Shown: one piece after another, positions 38,698 through 49,307 of the stretch
How the letters are laid out: the number at the start of each line of letters is the position of its first letter
Position numbering within the stretch: position 1 is the stretch's first letter
Assembly: GCA_963800705.1 (NCBI GenBank)
Contig: CAWDBV010000005.1
Coordinates: 701,557 to 765,556 of the forward strand
Source: CAWDBV01 sp963800705
GTDB taxonomy: Bacteria > Actinomycetota > Thermoleophilia > Solirubrobacterales > 70-9
Length of the DNA stretch: 64,000 nucleotides
Direction of reading: 5' to 3'
The notes under the pieces: model-generated
Told to the model about the DNA's origin: nothing
The model's database searches: none
The model's input: only the letters and a program-made list of their open reading frames with translations
Translations under genes and position numbers: made by a program

Positions 38698-38883
38698 TCA
38701 GTCGTGTCGTCGTTCGGCTGAGTCGGGCCCGAAGATGGCGCCGAGCGCGACCCCGGCGACGGCGAGCGAGAAGACGAGCAGCCCGATCATCAGCTTGCCC
38801 GCCTGCTGGCCGTTGACGAGGAAAACGACGACGATCGCGAACGGTGCGGTCAGCGCCAGGGTCTTGAAGGTCGTCCCGATCAC
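38698..38883 (-). CDS. Small two-helix membrane protein
   Basis: 61 residues from a GTG at 38883; TACACT ends 7 bases upstream on the minus strand. Two hydrophobic helices ('LALTAPFAIVVVFLVNG' and 'KLMIGLLVFSLAVAGVALGAIFG') with a short QQAGK turn and a charged C-terminus ('DSAERRHD'). No family recognised. It is divergent from the mce operon and converges on the TetR gene. Confidence 0.6.
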   Translation of the reverse strand: MIGTTFKTLALTAPFAIVVVFLVNGQQAGKLMIGLLVFSLAVAGVALGAIFGPDSAERRHD

Positions 38884-39000
38884 GCGCGGCAGTGTAGTGG
38901 CCGGGCGGCGTGGCGCAACTGGCACCGGTGTCGGCCGAATGTGGAACGCTCTCCGCGGGATGTACGCAAGGAGAGGCGTGCTGCCGAGAGAGGAGCCCGC

Positions 39001-39852
39001 GTGAGCGCGCAACCGCGCTCGCTGCCGAGGGCTGCTCTCGGGGCAGCGAAGCGGACGATCGACCGCGACGACGTGCCGCCGAAGTCGTGGATCAAGACGC
39101 TCGGCGGAATGGCGGCGCTTTCGATCCAGACCACTGGCCAGCTCGTCACCCCGGGGCTCTCGTGGCGGCGCGAGTTCGTCCGCCAGTACATCTTCTCCTT
39201 CCGCGCCACGCTGATGCCGGCGACCGTCGTCGCCTTCGTGATCGGCTTCTCGACGATCGGCATTCAGGGCGGCTCGCTCGCCTCAGCGTTCGGCGCCATC
39301 GACCGGATCTCCGCGGTCGCCCCGATCGCCTTCCTGCGCGAGCTCGGCCCGCTGCTCACCAGCGCGATCGTCGCCGGGACGCTCGGCTCGACGATCACCG
39401 CCGAGATCGGCGCCCGCCAGATCCGCCAGGAGATCGAGGCGCTCGAGATCCTCGGCATCAACCCGGTTCGGAACCTCGTCCTCCCCAAGGTGCTCGCCTG
39501 CGCGTTGATGATGCCGGTGCTGAACCTGATCGCGCTCTGGGCCGGGATCGCGGGCACGCTCGGCGCCGCGGTCGTCCTCTACGGCTCGACGCCGGGGGCC
39601 TTCTTCGACTCGCTGCTGACGCTGACCACATTCATCGATCTCTGGGGCAGCGAGATGAAGCTGATCCTGTTCGGCTGGATGATCGGCATCATCGCCTCCT
39701 ACAAGGGGCTCACGGTCGGGGGCGGCGCCGAGGGCGTCGGCAAGGCGGTCAACGAGTCGGTCGTCGCCAGCCTGGTCGGGATCGCCATGGTGTGCGTCGT
39801 CTACACGCAGCTCTTCCTCGCCTTCTACCCGGAGGCCAACTCGGGCGTCTGA
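39001..39852 (+). CDS. yrbEA: YrbE/MlaE-family ABC transporter permease (first of mce operon)
   Basis: 283 residues. GTG at 39001 is chosen because of GAGAGGAG just upstream and overlap-style operon spacing. Membrane segments of MlaE permeases with the signature 'FLRELGPLLTSAIVAGTLGSTITAEIGARQIRQEIEALEILGINPVRNLVLPKVLA'. It partners with YrbEB as the permease pair of an Mce lipid/steroid importer. The MceG ATPase is not in this window, as is usual in actinobacteria where it is encoded elsewhere. Confidence 0.93.
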   Translation: MSAQPRSLPRAALGAAKRTIDRDDVPPKSWIKTLGGMAALSIQTTGQLVTPGLSWRREFVRQYIFSFRATLMPATVVAFVIGFSTIGIQGGSLASAFGAIDRISAVAPIAFLRELGPLLTSAIVAGTLGSTITAEIGARQIRQEIEALEILGINPVRNLVLPKVLACALMMPVLNLIALWAGIAGTLGAAVVLYGSTPGAFFDSLLTLTTFIDLWGSEMKLILFGWMIGIIASYKGLTVGGGAEGVGKAVNESVVASLVGIAMVCVVYTQLFLAFYPEANSGV

Positions 39853-40718
39853 TGAACCCGGAGACGCTCGAGAAGGAGGACACGAAGGCTGCCAACGGCC
39901 ACGATCCGAGCCGCACCGAGCGGATCCGCGATGCGATCGAGGAGCCCGATCACGTCCCGGCCGTCGACTCGGTCGGCGAGTACTCGGCCTTCGTCTGGAA
40001 AGGCGTCAAGGGAGTGCGCCGGGTCTCGGACTTCTCCTCGGAGGTGCTGCGCCAGACGGCGCTGATCGCGACCGGGAGCATGCTGGTGATCGTCTGGATC
40101 TCGTTCCTCGCCGGCGCGACCTGCGGGCTCGAGGGCGCGGCTCTGGCGCGGGCGCTCGGCGCCGGGATCGCGGGTCCGCTGTTCAGCGCCTTCTGCACCA
40201 CCCGCGAGGTGGTGCCGTTCATCTTCGGCTTCATCGTCGCCGCCAAGGTCGGCGGCGGGATCGTCGCCCAGCTCGGCGCGATGCGGGTCAACGAAGAGGT
40301 GGATGCGATGGAGGTGATGGGCGTCCCCTCGATCACCTATCTGGTCTCGACCCGGATGCTGGCCGCGATGCTGATGCTCCCGGTCGCCTACCTGCTCTCG
40401 CTCGGCGCCGGCCAGGCCGCCTCGTGGCTGACCTCGTTCGTGCGCTCCGGCGACGTCTCGCAGGGCACCTGGGAGCTCGTCTTCTACACCGCGATCGACC
40501 CCGTCGACATCCTCTATTCGCTGATCAAGGGGATCGTGATCTCGTTCTTCGTCATCGTCACCGCGCTCTACTTCGGCTACCGGGTGCGCGGCGGGCCGGT
40601 CGAGGTCGGGACCGCGACCGCGCAGTCGATGGCGGTCAACCTGATCCTGGTCACGGTCCTCAACATGGTCATGACCTTCATCTTCTGGGGCTTCAACCCG
40701 AACCTGCCGATCGCATGA
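39852..40718 (+). CDS. yrbEB: YrbE/MlaE-family ABC transporter permease (second of mce operon)
   Basis: 288 residues. ATG at 39852 overlaps the previous stop (TGATG). A soluble N-terminal 60 residues are followed by the MlaE core 'TTREVVPFIFGFIVAAKVGGGIVAQLGAMRVNEEVDAMEVMGVPSITYLVSTRMLA' and C-terminal membrane helices. Stop overlaps the start of mceA (ATGA). Intact, unlike the following five genes. Confidence 0.93.
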   Translation: MNPETLEKEDTKAANGHDPSRTERIRDAIEEPDHVPAVDSVGEYSAFVWKGVKGVRRVSDFSSEVLRQTALIATGSMLVIVWISFLAGATCGLEGAALARALGAGIAGPLFSAFCTTREVVPFIFGFIVAAKVGGGIVAQLGAMRVNEEVDAMEVMGVPSITYLVSTRMLAAMLMLPVAYLLSLGAGQAASWLTSFVRSGDVSQGTWELVFYTAIDPVDILYSLIKGIVISFFVIVTALYFGYRVRGGPVEVGTATAQSMAVNLILVTVLNMVMTFIFWGFNPNLPIA

Positions 40719-42078
40719 GCGAACGTCCCAAGAGCAGGGCGGGCGCCGGAGACCAGCTGGCCGAGATCGGGCCCGGTCATCGCCCGCGTCACCGCGATCG
40801 GGGCGCTGGTGCTGGCGGTCATGATCGCCGCGATCCTGCTCACCCGCCCGCGCGACACCTACGAGGTCGACCGGGATCTTCGACCAGTCGCGCGGGCTGA
40901 TCGAGGGCGGCGAGGTGACCGCCGGCTTCCAGAAGGTCGGCACGGTCCGGACGATGACCCTGGGCGACGACGGCCTGCCGCACGTGACGATGAAGATCGA
41001 CGGCGACTTCCCCCTCCACCAGGGGGCGTTCGCCGACATCCGCCTGAGCTCGAACGTCGGCGCCGTCAACCGCGTCGTCGACCTGAAGCAGGGCGACACC
41101 GGACGCCGCCGAGCTCGAGGACGGCGACGCGCTCGGCCCGAGCTCGACCGACCAGCCCGTCGACCTCGACGCGGCGGTCTCGACCCTCGACCCGGAGACG
41201 CGCAAGGACGCGGCGCGGCTGCTCGCCGGGCTCGACGCGGCGACGCGGGGCCGCGGCGCCGACATCGACCGCCTCCTGCGCACAGCGCGCGGGCTCTGAA
41301 CGAGACCGCGAACCTGCTCGGCCAGGTGAACAGCGACGGCGCCGCGCTGCGCCTCGCTGGTCGCCGACACCGGCACCGTCGTCGGGCGCGCTCGCCGAGG
41401 ACCCCGACGACGCTCGGCGCCGCCGCCGAGCGGACCGCGCACGCTGCTCGACGTCACCGGCGGCCGCCAGGCCGAGCTGCGCCGGGCACCGCGGGCGCTC
41501 GGGCCCGCGCTGCTCGTCCGGCCGCCTGACGCTCGAGGAGCTCGAGGCCGCGATCCCCGACCTGCGCGGGCTGGTCGTGGCGCGCCGCCCGCTCGTCTGA
41601 CGCGCCTGCGCCCGGTGGCGAAGAGGCTGCCGAAGACGATCGAGCCGCTGCGCCCGACGCTCGCCGAAGCGAGGAGGCTGTTCGACGCGGCCCGGAGCTA
41701 CGCCGCGGATCACCCCCGCGATCGACGCGGCGATTCCGCTGTCGACCGAGCTCGAGCCGACGCTGAGGCTGCTCAACCCGCTTCCTCGATCACCTCCGCG
41801 TCCGCGCCCCGGAGACCGTCGGCTTCTTCGCAGCTCAGCGCCGACGCTGGTCGCCAACTACGACATCAACGGCCACATGATCCGCTTCATCCCGCGGCTG
41901 ACCCAGTTCCCGACCTGGAGCGCCGCCGGACACATGATCGAGCCCTCCGACAGCGGCGCCGGGCCTGCTGGAGCGGCCGTTCAACCGCACCCCGGGCATG
42001 CTCGAGGGCGAGCCCTGGGAGGACTACGCCGACAGCTTCATCGGCGGCGGCACGAGCGTCGAAAGCGAGCAGCCGTGA
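40715..42078 (+). CDS. mceA: Mce-family (MlaD domain) lipid-transport protein, position A; multiple frameshifts
   Basis: ATG at 40715 overlaps yrbEB. The reading moves between frames many times. Joined, it gives one N-terminal TM ('VIARVTAIGALVLAVMIAAILL') and an MlaD domain ('YEVTGIFDQSRGLIEGGEVTAGFQKVGTVRTMTLGDDG', 'FADIRLSSNVGAVNRVVDLKQGDT'). A helical Mce C-terminal region follows, to 'DYADSFIGGGTSVESEQP' and TGA at 42078. Shifts are seen near 40760, 40870, 41105, 41285, 41355, 41405, 41440 and later, mostly one extra C or G. About 450 residues if repaired. Whether the gene is dead or the sequence has errors cannot be decided here. Confidence 0.78.
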
Positions 42079-43651
42079 ACGCCCCGATGGCGAAGATCTC
42101 GGCGGTGATGAGCGTCGTGCTGCTCGCCGCCGCAGTCGGATCCTCTGGGTCACGTCGCACCCGGGGCCCGGCGCGACCACCGTCAAGGCCGAGTTCGAGG
42201 ACGCGTTCCCGATCCTCGCCGGGATGAACGTGCGGATGTCGGGCGCGATCGCCGGCTCGGTGCGCGAGGTCGAGCTGACCGACGACGGCACCGCGCTGGT
42301 CACCCTGAGCCTGAACGAGGGGACCGAGCCGCCGCGCAGCGACGCCGCGGCCTCGATCCGCCAGCAGGACGTGACCGGCGACAGCTACGTCTCGCTCTCG
42401 ACCGGCGAGGACGCCCGAGCGAGCTCGGCGACGAGACGATCCCGACCGAGCGCACCCTGGTCACGCCGCGCTTCGACGACCTGCTGAACAGCTTCGGCGA
42501 GCCCGAGCGGCAGGCGCTGCGGCTGATCCTGGTCGAGGCCGGCAAGGCGCTCGAGAGCCGCGGCGAGGACGTCAACCGCGCCGCGCTGCAGCTGCGCCCG
42601 GCGCTCGAGGCGACCGGGAGGCGCTCGCCGAGGTCGGCTCCCAGAACCGCGCGCTGCGGCCGCTGGTCGCCGACGCCGAGCAGGTCACCGGCCAGACCGC
42701 CGGGCGCTCGAAGCGAGCTCGCCGGGCTGGTCGACTCGCTGTGCGATGACGCTCGCGACGACCGCCGACCACGGCGCCGGCGCTCGACGCCGCGCTCGCC
42801 GAGGCGCCCGAGACGCGTGCCAGCGCGACGAAGAAGACCCTGTCCCGGCTGCGGCGGACCGCGGTCGCCGGCGATGCCGCTGGCGCAGGCCGTCGGGCAA
42901 GCGGCGCCCCGGGGCTGGCGAAGGCGCTAAGCGGCTGCCGCCGTTCCTCGGCGACTCGCGCGCCGGCCTCCAGACCCTGAAGCCGACCCTCGATCTCAGC
43001 CGACGAGCTGCTCCGCAACGCGCGGCCGACCCTGCAGGCCTCGCCGAAGCGCACGCTGACCGCGCCGTTCGACCTCGCCGGGGGCGTCGGCGACCTGCTG
43101 CGGGTGCTGCTCGGCAACGAGCCGGTGCTCGAGACGCTGTTCGGGGCCGACGCCTACGGCGAGCCCGGGCCCGCGCACGCGGACGACGTCGGCCTCGGCG
43201 CGGTCGCGGTCGAGGGCGGCGACCAGAGCGGCTACCCGGGCAACGACCCAGAGCGCCGCTTCCTGCGCGCGGTCGCGATCCCGAGCTGCGAGCTCTTCGG
43301 CCTGCCGATCGCGCCCGGGCTGCCTCGACGACGCGATCACTAACGGCCGCGAGCCGCGGCTCGCAGCGGCGACCGCGGTGGAGCGCAGAACTCCGCCGGT
43401 GCCCGCGCCGGGCATCAACCCCGGCGCGCCGGCCCCGGCCAGCGTCCCCGGCCTCGACGCGACGGCACCGCGCCGCAGGTCGGCCAGCCCGGCCGCCCAG
43501 CCGCTCGGTCCCGGGAGCGGCCCGGCGCAGGTCCCCTGCCTGCCCGCTCTACCCCTGCCCGGCCGGGGCCAGGCCAGAACCCGGCCGGCCAAGCGGGCGG
43601 CCCCAGGACATCGAGCGGCCTCCTCGACTTCCTTGCCTGGCGATATCCTGA
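42075..43651 (+). CDS. mceB: Mce-family protein, position B; multiple frameshifts
   Basis: GTG at 42075 overlaps the previous stop. Pieces read 'MAKISAVMSVVLLAAA', then 'VKAEFEDAFPILAGMNVRMSGAIAGSVREVELTDDGTALVTLSLNEG' and 'ASIRQQDVTGDSYVSLSTGED' (MlaD domain). Long helical Mce parts follow ('LGNEPVLETLFGADAYGEPGPAHADDVGLGAVAVEGGDQSG' is C-terminal). The end reads 'GLLDFLLAIS' if repaired, with TGA at 43651 overlapping the next ATG. The same extra-base pattern as in mceA. Confidence 0.72.
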
Positions 43652-44961
43652 TGACGACCCACGGCAGGACGAAAGCAGCCACCCGATGCGCAAGTCAACC
43701 TGGCCGTCTCGCAGGGTGACCGCGCGCATGGCCAAGCACGTGATGTCCTCGGGCTGCTCGTCGCCGCGTCGGCGGCTTCCTCGCCTACATCGCCTGGATC
43801 TCGGTCAACGGCCCGCCGTTCCAGGACCGCTACGAGCTCGACGCGTCGTCCCCGCGACTCGCCGATCCTGAAGGCGGGCGGCCGGTGCGGATCGCGGGCA
43901 AGATCGCCGGGACGATCACCGAGGTCGAGCCCGCCGAGGAGGGCGTCGAGCTGACGATGGAGCTGCGGCCCGACTACGCGCCGGTCGGCAAGCGACGCGC
44001 GTGCGAACGTCCGCGTGCGCTCGATCGTCTACCTGACCTACCTCGAGATCATTCCCGGCGAACAGGGACGATCCCGATGACCGAGGGCGGGACGATCCCG
44101 CTGGCGCGGACCGGCTCGGGGGTCGACCTGCTCGAGGTCGTCCAGCTCTTCGACGAGCGCACACGCGAGGTGCTGCGCCGCTCGCTCGTCAACCTCGGCT
44201 ACGGGGTCGCCGGCCGCGGGAGCCGAGCTGAACGCCTCGCTCGCGGACCTCGACGAGACCCTCGAGGTCGGGATCCCGCAGCTACAGGCGCTGACGCCGC
44301 GCGAGGGTGAGCTCGGCGGCCGCGGTCGGCGGAGCCGCCGGCGTCGCGAGCGGGCTCACGGGCGAGCGCCCCGACGACGTCGAGGCGCCTGATCACCTCG
44401 GGCGACGCCGTGCTCGGAACGCGTCGCCTCGCGCGCACGCCGAGCTCGGCCAGCGCGGTGGAGCTGCTGCCTCCGGTCGAGGACGAGTTGCTCGGACCGC
44501 GCCCGCTCGCCGACCCGGTGCTCGCTGACGCCGAGGCGCTCGCACGCGAGCTCGCGCCGACGTCGCGCAGCCTCGAGAGGCGCTCCCGCAGGTCAACCGC
44601 CTGCTCGCGCTCGGGCGACCCTGCGACCGGCGCGAGACCAAGCGGCTGATCGCGGCTCGCGAACCCGGTCCTGGAGCTCGCCGCGGCCGCAGATCTACGA
44701 CCTCTATCCCGACGGTCGCCTCGCTCGACCCGCTGATCGACCTCGCTCGACCAGACCGTCGCGAACATCGAGCCCTACGCAGCAGCGACATCACGCTCGC
44801 CGGGCCAGTGGATGGTCGAGCGCCACCAGCGCGCCTATCCGAGGGCCAGACGGCGCCGAACAACCCGGTCCTCCGCTTCATCCCCGTGCTCGGCTGCCAC
44901 GGGCCGCGACCCCTTCCCGGCGCCGGGCGAGGCCCTGAGGACCCAGGCGGCGACATGCTGA
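43651..44961 (+). CDS. mceC: Mce-family protein, position C; multiple frameshifts
   Basis: ATG at 43651. Fragments include 'GGFLAYIAWISVNGPPFQDRYELDA' (TM then MlaD start), 'VRIAGKIAGTITEVEPAEEGVELTMELRPDYAPVG' and 'SIVYLTYLEIIPGEQG'. Helical parts follow ('VDLLEVVQLFDERTREVLRRSLVNLGYGVAGRG'), and the end is near 'PNNPVLRFIPVLGCHG'. At 44735-44750 'GACCTCGCTCGAC' must be GACCTGCTCGAC to keep frame, one example of an inserted base. Stop at 44959-44961 overlaps the next ATG. Confidence 0.7.
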
Positions 44962-46274
44962 GCCGCGACGCGCAGGCGGACGATCGGGATCGCGATGATC
45001 CTGCTCGCGATGATCGTGGTGATCGCGTCGTCGCGCTGCGGCCGAAGCCGTTCTTGCCGAGCGCGAGCTACTGGGCCGAGTTCGACAGCGTCCAGGGGCT
45101 CGGCTAGCATCGACCGCGACGTCCGCGTCGGCGGGCGTCAACGTCGGCAAGATCGGCGCAGGTGGAGCGCAACGGCGACGACGCGCGGGTCGAGCTTGAT
45201 CCTCGACTCCGAGGCGGTCGAGGTCCACGCGGACGCGCGGGCCGACCTGCGGCCCCACACCCTGTTCGAGGGCACCGCGCTCGTCGACCTCTCCCCCGGC
45301 AGCCCGAGCGCGCCCGAAGCTCGAGGACGGCGAGATGATCCCGCTCGAGCAGACCCCGTCTACGTCTCGCTCGACCAGGCGCTGCGGGTCCTGCGCGAGC
45401 CGATCCGCGAGGCGCTCCAGGAGCTGCTCGCCTCGGCGCGCGAAGACGTTCGAAGCCGAGGCGATCACGGGGCTGCAGCGAGACGCTGAAGAATCCGCCC
45501 GCCCTCGCCAGGGACCTCGGTCCCGCCGCGCGCGGCGCTGCAGGGCCCGGACGGCGTCGAGCTCGCCGGCGCGGTCCAGGGGCTCTCCGACACGGTCGAC
45601 GACGTCGCCGCCAAGGAGGCGCACCTGGTGCCGCTCGCTCGGCGCGCCGAACAAGACCCTCGCCGCGCTCGAGGTCGACGACGGCGTGTCCGCTCGACCG
45701 TGCGCTCGCAGCAGCTCCCCGGCGCGCTCGAGGAGCTTCAGACCGCGCGGCCCGGCGCTGACCCGCGTCGTCGACCGGCTCGACGTGCTCGCCGAGCGAC
45801 GCCCAGCCCGCGCTTCCCGAGCTCAGCAAGCCGGCGCTGCGCGAGCTCGCAGCCGCTGCTCGACGCGCGCTCCGCCGATCCTGGCCGCGCCCGCCCGCTG
45901 ATCGCGCCAGCTCCACACGATCGTCGACCGCCTCGCGCACGCCGCGCCCGCGACCTGCGCCACGCTCACCAAGGAGCTCACCCCGGGCGCCAAGACGCTC
46001 GGCCGCTCGGTGCTCCCGTTCCAGACCAGGACCCCAGCTCGGGATCCCGCGCTACCAGCAGCTGATGTCGACCTTCAGCGCGCTCACCGGCGCCTCGAAG
46101 CCCTACCAGACCGAGGCGCAGAGCCTCGCCGGCGCACGGGCACCTGATCCGGCTCGGCGCCTATCTCGACCCGGGCGGATTCTCCGGCGTCGCGATCCAG
46201 TCCTGCTCGCTGATCGCCGTCATCGACCCGAACGTCGCCACCCTGATGCAGAGCCTGGGGCTGTGCCACCATGA
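44955..46274 (+). CDS. mceD: Mce-family protein, position D; multiple frameshifts
   Basis: ATG at 44955 begins 'MLSRDA' then a TM ('IGIAMILLAMIVVIA'). Pieces of the MlaD domain follow: 'FLPSASYWAEFDSVQGLGS', 'VELILDSEAVEVHADARADLRPHTLFEGTALVDLSPGSPSAP'. Then the helical region ('PVYVSLDQALRVLREPIREALQELLASAR') and the C-terminal 'RYQQLMSTFSALTGASKPYQTEAQSLAG' and 'AIQSCSLIAVIDPNVATLMQSLGLC'. Stop at ~46274 overlaps the next ATG. Frame changes occur every 30-100 bases in places. Confidence 0.7.
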
Positions 46275-47729
46275 GGCGCATCCTCGCCATCCCCGCAGAG
46301 ATCGGCCGCTTCTTCTGGGGCTTCATCAACCCGAAGCGGACGGCGGGCCGAATCCCCTACGGGCGGATCGCGATCGCGGTCCAGATCGTCGGCGCCGCTG
46401 ATCTTCCTCGGCTACACGCTGGCCAAGAAGAACATCGACCTGCCGTTCGCCGAGGAGCCCTACGAGGTCCAGGTGATCTTCCCCGACGGCAAGGGCCTCG
46501 ACCCGCTCGACGGCCCCGCGGCGGCGGTCGCCGGCAGCCCGGTCGGCAAGGTCACCGAGGTCGAGTTCTCCAACGGCCGCGCGCTGGCGACGCTCGAGCT
46601 CGACTCCGAATGTGAAGGGCAAGATCTTCGCCGACGCCGACCGCCGCGCTGCGGCCGGCCTCGCGCGCTCCAGAACCTGCTCGTCAACGTCGACCCGGGT
46701 ACGCCCGATGCGGGCGTGCTCCCGAGAGGACCAGCCGATCGAGCCCCAGAACACCGAGGCCTTCGTCGCCATCGACGAGCTGACCTCGGTCTTCGACGCC
46801 GATACCCAGGCCTACACGCAGATCCTGTTCGTCCGAGGCCGAGAAGGCGCTCAAGGGCCGCGAGGGCGATCTCCGGGAATCGCTCGCCGAGCTCGGCGAG
46901 CGTGACCAGCACCGCGACCCCGGTCGCGAACGCGCTCGCCGAGCGGCGGCAACTGCTCGCCCAGCTGGCCGCCAACCTCGACACGATGTTCGCCACGCTC
47001 GCGACGCGCGGCGAGCAGCTCGGCACCACGGTCGAGGCCGGCAGCCAGACGCTCGGCGTCACCGCGGGGCGCTCGAAAGAGCTCGAGGCGGTCGCCCGCG
47101 ACCTCGCCCCGGTGGTCACCGAGGCGCGCCGCGCGCTGGCCGCGACCGGCGAGCTCACCGAGGCCGCTCGCCCCGGCGCTCGAGCGGCTCGCGCCCGCGG
47201 CGCGCTATCTGAAGCCCGGTGCCAAGAACCTCCGCCGCCTGATCCCGACCGCGAACACGTTCCTCGACCAGCTCGACACGCTCACCACCGAGGGCCAGAT
47301 GCCGCTGCAGCTGCTCGTCACCGGAACCGAGGACCTCGGCCCGAAGGCCGCCGGCCTGGTCCCGATCGCCAAGGACCTCAGCTTCCGCACCAGCCTGATG
47401 GACAAGTACAAGGGGGGCTCGGCGCAGTTCGGAGACCTGTGGTCGGGCGCCTACTCGGTCGCCGACCAGGGCGGCATCTTCGGCCAGGTCTCGGTGCTCA
47501 AGTTCGAGGCGGGGCGGGCGGAGAACTTCGGCCTCTCGGCGGCCTCGACCCGGGCGGGACCCGACGGCATCTCGAAGCTCAACCGGATGCTCGCGACCGC
47601 GCTCGAGCAGCGCTGCGGCCTCAACGACGAGCCAGCCCGCTCGCCTGCATGCTGCGCTTCGGGATCAAGGGTCTGCCCAAGCAGCCGCTGACCGCGTCGG
47701 CCCAGGGCGGCAAGGAGACGGGCGGCTAG
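46271..47729 (+). CDS. mceE: Mce-family protein, position E; frameshifts in first two thirds
   Basis: ATG at 46271. 'MRRILAIPAEIGRFFWGFINPKR' and a TM ('IAIAVQIVGAALIFLGYTLAKKN') are followed by the MlaD domain ('YEVQVIFPDGKGLDPLDGPAAAVAGSPVGKVTEVEFSNGRALATLEL') and the helical Mce tail ('RQLLAQLAANLDTMFATLATRGEQLGTTVEAGSQTLGVTAGRSKEL'). Two further shifts (near 47170 and 47630) lie before the end 'ASAQGGKETGG' at 47729. Error density falls toward the 3' end; the next gene is clean. Confidence 0.74.
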
Positions 47730-49079
47730 ATGGATCACAGAGTCCCCGCGATAGGAGCAGCGGTCAGCATCGTGGCGGCGATCGTCGCGCTGATCAGCTT
47801 CGTCTTCCTGAACGAGTCCTTCGAGGGCCCGAGCGTGACCGGCCAGGTCACCGATCCGTACGAGCTGACCGCGACGTTCGACGACGTCGAGAACCTGCCG
47901 ACGAAGACCTCGGTGCTGACCCGCGGCGTCGGGGTCGGCAAGGTGCACGAGGTCTACTACAACCCCGACCAGGTCTCGGGGACGGTGACCTTCTCGGTCG
48001 AGGACGAGTTCCGCCCGATCTACAAGAACGCGACCGCGAGGATCGGCGAGCGGACGATCCTCGGCGACGCTTTCCTCGACCTCGACCGCGGCAACGAGGC
48101 CGCCGGCGAGCTCGAATCGGGCGGCGAGGTCACGGCGCTGCCGAGCGTCGACTTCGACGAGGCCTTCGACTTCCTCGACGAGAAGGGCCGCAAGCACCTG
48201 AGCTCGGTGATCGAGACGATCAACGAGGGCGCCGGCGCCCAACCGGCCAACGGCGAGAGGCTCAACGCCACCATCGGCGGGATCACTCGCACCCTCGACG
48301 AGCTCAACCGGCTCACGCTCGCGCTCCAGGGCCAGGAGCAGAACATCGCCCGGCTGATCAGCGGCTCCAACGTCGTGCTCGGCGAGCTCGCCCAGCGCGA
48401 GAGCTCGGTGCGGACGATCGTCGGCTCCGGGCGCACGACGCTCGACGCCCTGGCCTCGAACACAGCCGGGCTCGAACAGGGCATCGCCGAGCTGCCGGGG
48501 CTGCTCGACGCCGGGCGCAGCTCGCTGCGCGAGTCGAGGCCGCTGCTCACCGAAGCGCGCCCGCTGGTCGCCGACCTGCGCTCGATCGTCCCCGACCTGA
48601 AGCCGGTCTTCAAGCAGGCCGGGCCGCTCGCCCGCGACGCCTCGAGCGTGATTGAGGGGCTGAAGCCGCTCCGGATCGGGACGACGCAGCTGCTCACCAA
48701 GACCGAGCAGGCGCTGATCCTGGCGCTGCCGGTGATCGACAAGCTCGAGCCCGGGGTCCGCAACCTGGTCACGATGCTGGGGTTCTTCGCGCCGCGGATC
48801 AACGGCGTCTCGTCCTTCTTCTCGAACTGGTCGGCCGCCTTCTCGCACGGCGACGCGAACGGGAAGTGGGCGCGCTTCAACTTCAACCTCGTCCCCGGCG
48901 AGCTGGTCGGCGGCTCGCAGCCCGGCACCTGCCAGCCCGAGGACGACATCCCCTTCAACTCGGGCGTTTGCGAGAACGCCTACCCGAAGATCAACGACGC
49001 GCTCGACAACGAGCCCTACGAGCAGGGCGACTACAAGCGCCTCCTGCCCTACGAGATCCCGCCGCGGCCCAGCCCGTAG
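47730..49079 (+). CDS. mceF: Mce-family lipid-transport protein, position F (intact)
   Basis: 449 residues, uninterrupted. TM at ~8-28, MlaD domain 'YELTATFDDVENLPTKTSVLTRGVGVGKVHEVYYNPDQVSG..VTFSVEDEFRPIYKNATARIGERTILGDAFLDLD', then a long helical region with heptad-like repeats and a C-terminal Cys pair ('PGTCQPEDDIPFNSGVCENAYPKIND'). Mce proteins form a hexamer that conducts lipids or steroids to the YrbE permease. Sixth and last of the mceA-F set, starting directly after the mceE stop. Confidence 0.93.
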   Translation: MDHRVPAIGAAVSIVAAIVALISFVFLNESFEGPSVTGQVTDPYELTATFDDVENLPTKTSVLTRGVGVGKVHEVYYNPDQVSGTVTFSVEDEFRPIYKNATARIGERTILGDAFLDLDRGNEAAGELESGGEVTALPSVDFDEAFDFLDEKGRKHLSSVIETINEGAGAQPANGERLNATIGGITRTLDELNRLTLALQGQEQNIARLISGSNVVLGELAQRESSVRTIVGSGRTTLDALASNTAGLEQGIAELPGLLDAGRSSLRESRPLLTEARPLVADLRSIVPDLKPVFKQAGPLARDASSVIEGLKPLRIGTTQLLTKTEQALILALPVIDKLEPGVRNLVTMLGFFAPRINGVSSFFSNWSAAFSHGDANGKWARFNFNLVPGELVGGSQPGTCQPEDDIPFNSGVCENAYPKINDALDNEPYEQGDYKRLLPYEIPPRPSP

Positions 49080-49128
49080 CCGCGCGAGGGGGCGAGGAGT
49101 TCGCCCTCGGGACTCAGGGAGGCATAGG

Positions 49129-49284
49129 AAGACGCCAGCGACACAGCGAGTTCGAGACCTTTCGGACGAGGAGGTCGAGCAGCTCGCCAAAAATCCGAAC
49201 GTCCCGTGGCCCGTACGACTGAAGCTGATCCAGGAATCCAAATGGCGCAAACGTCGAAACATTCAAAAACGTCGGCGGAGGTAG
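49129..49284 (+). pseudogene. Start-less remnant resembling a polymorphic-toxin C-terminus
   Basis: An open stretch with no start codon reads '...RVRDLSDEEVEQLAKNPNVPWPVRLKLIQESKWRKRRNIQKRRRR' and ends in TAG at 49282-49284. The 'LSDEE-x-x-x-L-x-x-NPN...R-x-x-R-x-x-QKR' ending is of the kind found at the extreme C-terminus of RHS/polymorphic toxins. No N-terminal toxin body is present: the upstream sequence is the end of mceF. The A/T content is higher than in flanking genes. Identification is by memory of the motif only. Confidence 0.3.
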
Positions 49285-49307
49285 GCCGGATCCGTACGAT
49301 TGAAGGG

